A stretch of 20,925 bases of DNA. It comes from Stentor coeruleus (Eukaryota > Ciliophora > Heterotrichea > Heterotrichida > Stentoridae). The stretch spans positions 1 to 20,925 of the forward strand of contig MPUH01001214.1 in assembly GCA_001970955.1 (NCBI GenBank), read 5' to 3'. Below, piece by piece: positions 16,904 through 20,925 of the stretch. Below the pieces are notes generated by a model. The model searched no databases. It was not told where the DNA came from and saw only the letters and a program-made list of their open reading frames with translations. The stretch's first letter is position 1; the number at the start of each line of letters is the position of its first letter. The translations under genes were made by a program, and so were the position numbers.

Positions 16904-17146
16904 AATATTGTGTAAGTACAGTTGTATAATAGAAATATATAAGAATATATTATATTATGTTATTTACTATATTATCGCAAAGAGTTATATAGAAAATTTC
17001 AACATATGAATATATTTATTGGCTTAGTATAAGCCGTTTTCATGTACAAAATAATATAAATACAGTAAATTAAGCTTTAATTATATAATATATTTTAATA
17101 TTCTGCATATTTTTAAGATTCAACATCTTAAATTAACTAATTTTAA
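16904..17146. other. AT-rich spacer between converging 3' ends
   Basis: Short region between the end of the UTP21 pseudogene and the 3' end of the minus-strand methyltransferase. It is almost pure A/T with TATATTATATTATG-type runs. No gene or RNA is seen. Confidence 0.5.
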
Positions 17147-18052
17147 CTAAAGTTTTTTGGCAATTAATCGAATAACTCCAACAAGTTTTTCTTCTTTAAA
17201 AACGTAATCAGCACCGATTCTTTGGCATGTAAGTGGAAACTTAGCAATCAACTCTTCTTGGGAATAATGCTCCATATGTGCAAGCATTCTTGGTGAAATT
17301 GTTCCGTAAAGCCTAACTTCATCATTTGTATAATCAGGATTATTAATGTACTTTCTTAAAATCCTTTCTGATCTGTTCCATGCATATTCAGACCATTTCA
17401 CACTAAATTCTTCAATTTCTTGTATCTCAAATCCAGCACTTTGAAACATAGTATAAAATTGATCTTTTGTTCTATATGGAAGTTTATGAAAATCATGCAT
17501 GAATTCTTGTTCTTCTTCAGTCAAAGGACTTTTTTTAGCCAAGTAATATTCTTCCAAATAAACCACTCCTCCGCTCTTCAAGCATTCAAAAGCTCTTGCA
17601 GCTGGGATATCTGAAATAATATTCATAATCACTCCTATAAACAAAACAGCATCATAATTTCCACTTATACTTGATTCAACAATATTTGCAGTGCGAAATT
17701 CTATATCATTCTTCATTCCCACAACTTCAGAAATTTCATTGGCTAAATCAATATAATGACTTAAAGCATCAATTCCTGTAGCTTTATATCCAATATCTGT
17801 CAGGTATCTGCATGATCCACCTAATCCACATCCTATGTCAAGTATATGAGATCCTAGTTTTAAATTGACTGTGGATAAAAAGTTTTGTAAACCTTCATGG
17901 CCACAGGGATGTAAAATATCAACATTAGAAAAATCTGTATAATGCGGTTTAGATTTGGTTTCTCGAATATTTTCTATGTAGTTTCTCACAAATATTGCGT
18001 GTTCAGGACCGTAAATGTAAACCTTACTCCACTCTTCTGACATTTTATTCAA
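17147..18052 (-). CDS. Class I SAM-dependent methyltransferase
   Basis: 301 residues, ATG at 18052 (Met4 is an alternative start), TAG at 17147-17149. The Rossmann methyltransferase motifs are in order: motif I ILDIGCGLGGSCRYL (70-84), motif II ATGIDALSHYIDLA (91-104), the post-II region IEFRTANIVE (117-126), motif IV YDAVLFIGVIMNI (133-145), and motif V/VI CLKSGGVVYLEEYY (157-170). The C-terminal part (about 185-300) is helical, with a PYRTKDQFYTMFQSAGFEI segment typical of small-molecule methyltransferases that place a lid over the substrate. The layout resembles the sarcosine/glycine-betaine or phosphoethanolamine-type N-methyltransferases, but the substrate cannot be read from sequence. 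All SAM-binding residues look intact. Confidence 0.85.
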   Translation of the reverse strand: MNKMSEEWSKVYIYGPEHAIFVRNYIENIRETKSKPHYTDFSNVDILHPCGHEGLQNFLSTVNLKLGSHILDIGCGLGGSCRYLTDIGYKATGIDALSHYIDLANEISEVVGMKNDIEFRTANIVESSISGNYDAVLFIGVIMNIISDIPAARAFECLKSGGVVYLEEYYLAKKSPLTEEEQEFMHDFHKLPYRTKDQFYTMFQSAGFEIQEIEEFSVKWSEYAWNRSERILRKYINNPDYTNDEVRLYGTISPRMLAHMEHYSQEELIAKFPLTCQRIGADYVFKEEKLVGVIRLIAKKL

Positions 18053-18545
18053 AAGATTTGCTATGTTGAATAAAATTACATAATAATTATTGATATAATT
18101 ATAATAGATTTATAATAATGATTATGTATTGTCAATCAATTTTTAAGAATGATTTTCATGTGGCATGCAATTAAAATGTTAAGATATAACTTTATATTAT
18201 TTAGCGAACTATCATAAAATCATATATGTATAGTAATTTTAATCTCAGTTAATCTAGCAATTATATTTATAGCCTAAATTAATTATCATTATATCAATTT
18301 CAGATAAAAAACGTATTACCTTTATCATGTATTTAGCGTCATTCAACTCTTGTGCTTTTCCTAATAATATCGCAACTCATATCGCTTTTTTATGCATCCC
18401 AAACTCGTATAGCCTTAAAATTATAAAAAAATATCTGTCGTTATTTTATAACTTATCCTTATTCTCAAAAAAAAAATCCCCTCTATGGTCTCTGCTGAAT
18501 CACCAAAATTAAAACAAAACCATAAAATATAATAGATAAATCAAC
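18053..18545. other. Divergent intergenic region, no gene seen
   Basis: 493 bp between the starts of the methyltransferase (minus) and delta-tubulin (+). The 200 bp next to delta-tubulin is rich in C and A/T runs and poor in G, like other upstream flanks here. A 61-codon frame at 18327-18512 is compositionally this same C-rich flank and not protein-like. Both promoters should lie here; no known motif is clear. Confidence 0.5.
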
Positions 18546-19820
18546 ATGTCTGTAGTCAGCATACAAGTTGGTCAATGCGGCAACCAAATAGGTGCATCAT
18601 TCTATACTCGCCTCTACGAAGAGGCATGCACAAAATCTCCAGCCCTAAGTAACGCAATCCTCAATACATACTTCACTTTAGAAAAGCAAAAAATTACAGC
18701 AAACGCTGTTCTGATTGACATGGAGCCAAAAGTTGTAAATGCATGTCTCAATCTAAAACAGCCTTGGAGCTATGATCCCGCTTCTATTTTCTGCCAACAA
18801 GAAGGCTCCGGTAACAATTGGGCATTTGGTTATAACATTCACGGGTATAAATGGCGTGATACTATTCTCAGTAAAGTTCGTCGACAATTAGAAAAAACTG
18901 ATGTTCTTCGTTGTGTCCTTCTTTACCTATCTTTAGCTGGTGGTACAGGTTCAGGTGTAGGAACAAGTATTGCAGAATCAGTTCGTGAAGAATTTGACGT
19001 GAATTTATTAAACATAGCAGTCTGGCCTTATTCATTTGGGGAAGTTATACTGCAACATTATAATACAGCTTTGACTGTTGCTCATTTAGTTGAAGCAGTT
19101 GATAGCATGCTTATTATACATAATGATTGGCTTCACTCAACTGCAGTGAATTGCTTAGCTGAGCCCAAGCCTGATTTTACACATTTAAACTCATTATGTG
19201 CTTCGGTATTATCATCAGCTTTTGCTCCTATTGTTGAAAATCCAACAATGACTTGTTCACAATATGGTGAAAATGCTCTTGATGGGATTTTTAGAAATTT
19301 AGCTCAGCAGTCTGGATTCCCATTTTGCTCTTTGGTTACAACACCGATTAGTGGATCTAATAGTGAAGGGTTTTCAGCTGAGACTTGGCCTGGAACTAGT
19401 AAAAGGTGCATGCAAATGGCGATATCAAACACTCAGGAACCGAATATTAATTGGAATATTAATGCTAATTCAACTTATAGGAATAAAATACTATCAGCAA
19501 TTACGGTGTCACGTGGGCATGGCTGTGAAACTAATGATGTTGGAGCACTGAGGTCTTATGTTGAGCCTAGTTTTCCCAACAACTTCGCAGAATACTCTTC
19601 TCATATAAGCTCTGAGAAATATGAAAAACGCATGTCGGTGATTATGAATAGCCAGTCCATCCTAACCAACCTCGATAGTCTCATTGAAAAAACATACCGA
19701 ATGTCCCAGTCAGGGGCCTACCTCCATCACTACAACAAATTCGGTATTGAAAGCTCACATATATTCGAGTCGGCTTTTCCTTGTCTAGAACAGCTGGTCT
19801 ATAATTACTCTTCTCTTTGA
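18546..19820 (+). CDS. TUBD1: Delta-tubulin
   Basis: 424 residues, ATG at 18546, TGA at 19818-19820, no intron. Tubulin hallmarks: VGQCGNQIG (8-16), VLIDMEPKVV (55-64), the nucleotide-binding loop AGGTGSGVGT (131-140) and WPYSFGEVILQHYNTALT (160-177). Several features single out the delta class over alpha, beta, gamma or epsilon: IFCQQEGSGNNWAFGYNIHG (81-100) matches the delta FCQKQGSGNNWAYGYSVHG, GGTGSG replaces GGGTGSG, and the end HHYNKFGIESSHIFESAF...EQLVYNY matches HQYTKFGIEEEDFLDSF...EQVVASY. Delta-tubulin is needed to build and stabilise the C tubule of basal-body triplets, and is found in organisms with triplet basal bodies. Its stop lies 15 bp before the next gene. The last ~250 bp is C-rich, unlike the middle. 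Confidence 0.96.
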   Translation: MSVVSIQVGQCGNQIGASFYTRLYEEACTKSPALSNAILNTYFTLEKQKITANAVLIDMEPKVVNACLNLKQPWSYDPASIFCQQEGSGNNWAFGYNIHGYKWRDTILSKVRRQLEKTDVLRCVLLYLSLAGGTGSGVGTSIAESVREEFDVNLLNIAVWPYSFGEVILQHYNTALTVAHLVEAVDSMLIIHNDWLHSTAVNCLAEPKPDFTHLNSLCASVLSSAFAPIVENPTMTCSQYGENALDGIFRNLAQQSGFPFCSLVTTPISGSNSEGFSAETWPGTSKRCMQMAISNTQEPNINWNINANSTYRNKILSAITVSRGHGCETNDVGALRSYVEPSFPNNFAEYSSHISSEKYEKRMSVIMNSQSILTNLDSLIEKTYRMSQSGAYLHHYNKFGIESSHIFESAFPCLEQLVYNYSSL

Positions 19821-19835
19821 ATCTAATATATTAAC

Positions 19836-20450
19836 ATGGAAGCCCTTAGAAATCATATCAGTAATATTCTCACTCAACCTGGGTCAAACTTCATATTCGT
19901 CCGCACTGGAGAAAGCATCTCTAATCTTGCAGGGACTTTAGCAGGGTGGACAAATTGTAAGCTTTCAGAGTATGGCAAAAAACAAGGAAATTTACTTTAT
20001 GAAGGCTTTTATCCTTTTTTAGGGCAATTTAAGAAAGTCTATTCATCAGACTTATTAAGAGCTAGGGATACTATAAGCTTGCTAACTTTATATCAAGTTC
20101 ATATACATGAAGATGAAAGACTAAGAGAAATTTACTTTGGGGAGCATGAAGGAGAACATTTTGATAGTATGCCTGAGAATATGAGGAATGAAATTAATGA
20201 GATGAGTTACGCTGCACCTAAAGGAGAAAGTTGGGCTATGGTTAATAGAAGAGCTTTGGCTTTTATGAAGGAAAAATCTGAAGATGGGTGTTTGTTGTGT
20301 ATGACACATGGAGGGTTGATATGCACTTTGACACATAAGTATGGGGTTACTGATGTTCTATCTAATGCTTCAGTTGCTGGGATTAATGTAGATGGGGAAA
20401 AAAGCGAATTGGTTTTTACATGGACATGTCCGGAGATACTTAATAAGTAA
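19836..20450 (+). CDS. Histidine-phosphatase (phosphoglycerate-mutase-like) fold protein lacking the catalytic histidine
   Basis: 204 residues, ATG at 19836, TAA at 20448-20450. The fold signature is clear: FIFVRTGESISNLAGTLAGW (19-38) is where the family has a [LI]xRHGES/T..N block, then LSEYGKKQG (43-51), VYSSDLLRARDT (68-79), LREIYFGEHEG (96-106) and CLLCMTHGGLI (152-162). The second catalytic His is kept (H158), as are R23, R75 and the acidic FGE region. The phospho-accepting His of RHG is Thr24 (codon ACT), so the phosphoenzyme cannot form in the usual way. It is likely a pseudophosphatase binding a phospho-ligand or a protein, or an enzyme with altered chemistry. Only 15 bp separates it from the delta-tubulin stop, so its promoter must lie within or overlap the tubulin coding region, unless the two share a transcript. 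Confidence 0.88.
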   Translation: MEALRNHISNILTQPGSNFIFVRTGESISNLAGTLAGWTNCKLSEYGKKQGNLLYEGFYPFLGQFKKVYSSDLLRARDTISLLTLYQVHIHEDERLREIYFGEHEGEHFDSMPENMRNEINEMSYAAPKGESWAMVNRRALAFMKEKSEDGCLLCMTHGGLICTLTHKYGVTDVLSNASVAGINVDGEKSELVFTWTCPEILNK

Positions 20451-20925
20451 TATGAGAATTTTTGTTGATTTTCGTATGTTAGGATGGCTAAGTAGAGATT
20501 TTGAATTAATTTATAAGGTTTATAGAGTATTAAGTGGATTCAATATCATGGGTATTGTAAAAGGGTGTTAGGGTGTTAGGATGGAAAGAAAATTGTAGGT
20601 AAGAAGATAATAATAATTTTTTGTTTATGCTAAGGATATTAGGATATGGTAAATTAAGAAAACTAATATGGATTTGAGATTTTCTTGGGGAATTTGATAG
20701 AAGCGATTTTAATTTTTTTTGGCTTATTATCATCCTACATCACGGATATAGGTTGAAAATCATTTGTGCTATTTAAAAAAGGTTGATTATGTCTTTAATG
20801 CTTTCATTATTAAATTGGAAAAATGGTCTACATTTTTAATTCTTTCCCAAAATACCTTTTTATTATTAAGAAGAACTAATTTTTAGATAGAAATTCTGAA
20901 ATTATATATTCCTGGGCCCTATAAA
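20451..20925. other. 3' flank, G-rich and C-poor, no gene seen
   Basis: Downstream of the histidine-phosphatase-like gene the + strand is strongly G over C (20461-20520 has 14 G and 2 C; 20581-20640 has 12 G and 1 C). A 67-codon minus-strand frame at 20530-20733 is this composition read backwards, rich in Ser, Leu, Asn and Pro, and is not convincing. No telomeric repeat is visible at the window end. Confidence 0.5.

Noticed and set aside
18327..18512. 61-codon + strand frame upstream of delta-tubulin
   Set aside because: It overlaps the C-rich upstream flank, is rich in Ser, Leu and Lys runs, and is not protein-like.
20530..20733. 67-codon minus-strand frame after the last gene
   Set aside because: Its Ser/Leu/Asn/Pro composition is what a C-poor, G-rich 3' flank gives when read backwards.
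1..20925. CRISPR array, tRNA or rRNA genes, telomere
   Set aside because: No regularly spaced repeats with unique spacers, no tRNA B-box-like stretch in a foldable context, no rRNA core sequence and no telomeric repeat at either edge. Only reading by eye was possible, so a covariance-model scan could still find a divergent tRNA.

Overview
This window looks like macronuclear DNA of a heterotrich ciliate, most likely Stentor coeruleus or a close relative. The DNA is very AT-rich and gene-dense on both strands. At 4342-4356 a 15-nt GT-AG intron must be removed to join two halves of one membrane protein, and a second candidate 15-nt intron lies at 50-64. Introns this short are a published hallmark of Stentor. 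The intact genes stop at TAA, TAG (tetraspan and methyltransferase genes) and TGA (delta-tubulin), and no intact gene reads through a stop. That fits the standard code used by Stentor and argues against the Tetrahymena/Paramecium or Blepharisma codes. The species name is an inference.

Layout, left to right: the 3' end of a + strand gene (to 89); a large minus-strand protein with a degenerate otubain-like N-terminus, a proline-rich repeat region and a C-terminal RING-like finger (344-3007); a minus-strand FAM241/DUF4605 membrane protein (3563-3892); a + strand four-helix membrane protein with the tiny intron (4121-4876); a 1.8-kb gene-poor gap; a KIF-binding protein (6653-8305, minus); a nucleoredoxin-like zinc-finger protein lacking the redox cysteines (9498-10502, +); a PH-domain plus permuted papain-like hydrolase (11234-12232, minus); a small membrane protein (12326-12622, +); a coiled-coil, CEP70-like protein (12664-14091, +); a 51-residue MGCFSS lipid-anchor-type protein (14146-14301, +); a full-length decayed copy of the SSU-processome gene UTP21/WDR36 (14339-16903, +); a SAM methyltransferase (17147-18052, minus); delta-tubulin (18546-19820, +); and, 15 bp further on, a histidine-phosphatase-fold protein lacking its catalytic histidine (19836-20450, +).

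The genes do not form an operon or one pathway. Delta-tubulin, the CEP70-like protein and the KIF-binding protein fit basal-body and microtubule biology, as expected in a heavily ciliated cell. Three neighbours look like pseudoenzymes that keep the fold but lose key residues. The clearest evolutionary event is the decay of the UTP21 copy, which carries at least nine frameshifts and seven in-frame stops.

Two further points matter to a reader. Three single-N positions (6449, 8779, 11201) each sit between near-perfect direct copies of 92, 150 and 75 bp, which looks like unmerged overlapping contigs rather than biology. And sense-strand composition appears to swing from C-rich upstream of genes to G-rich downstream of them; I counted this by eye in five 60-bp windows.
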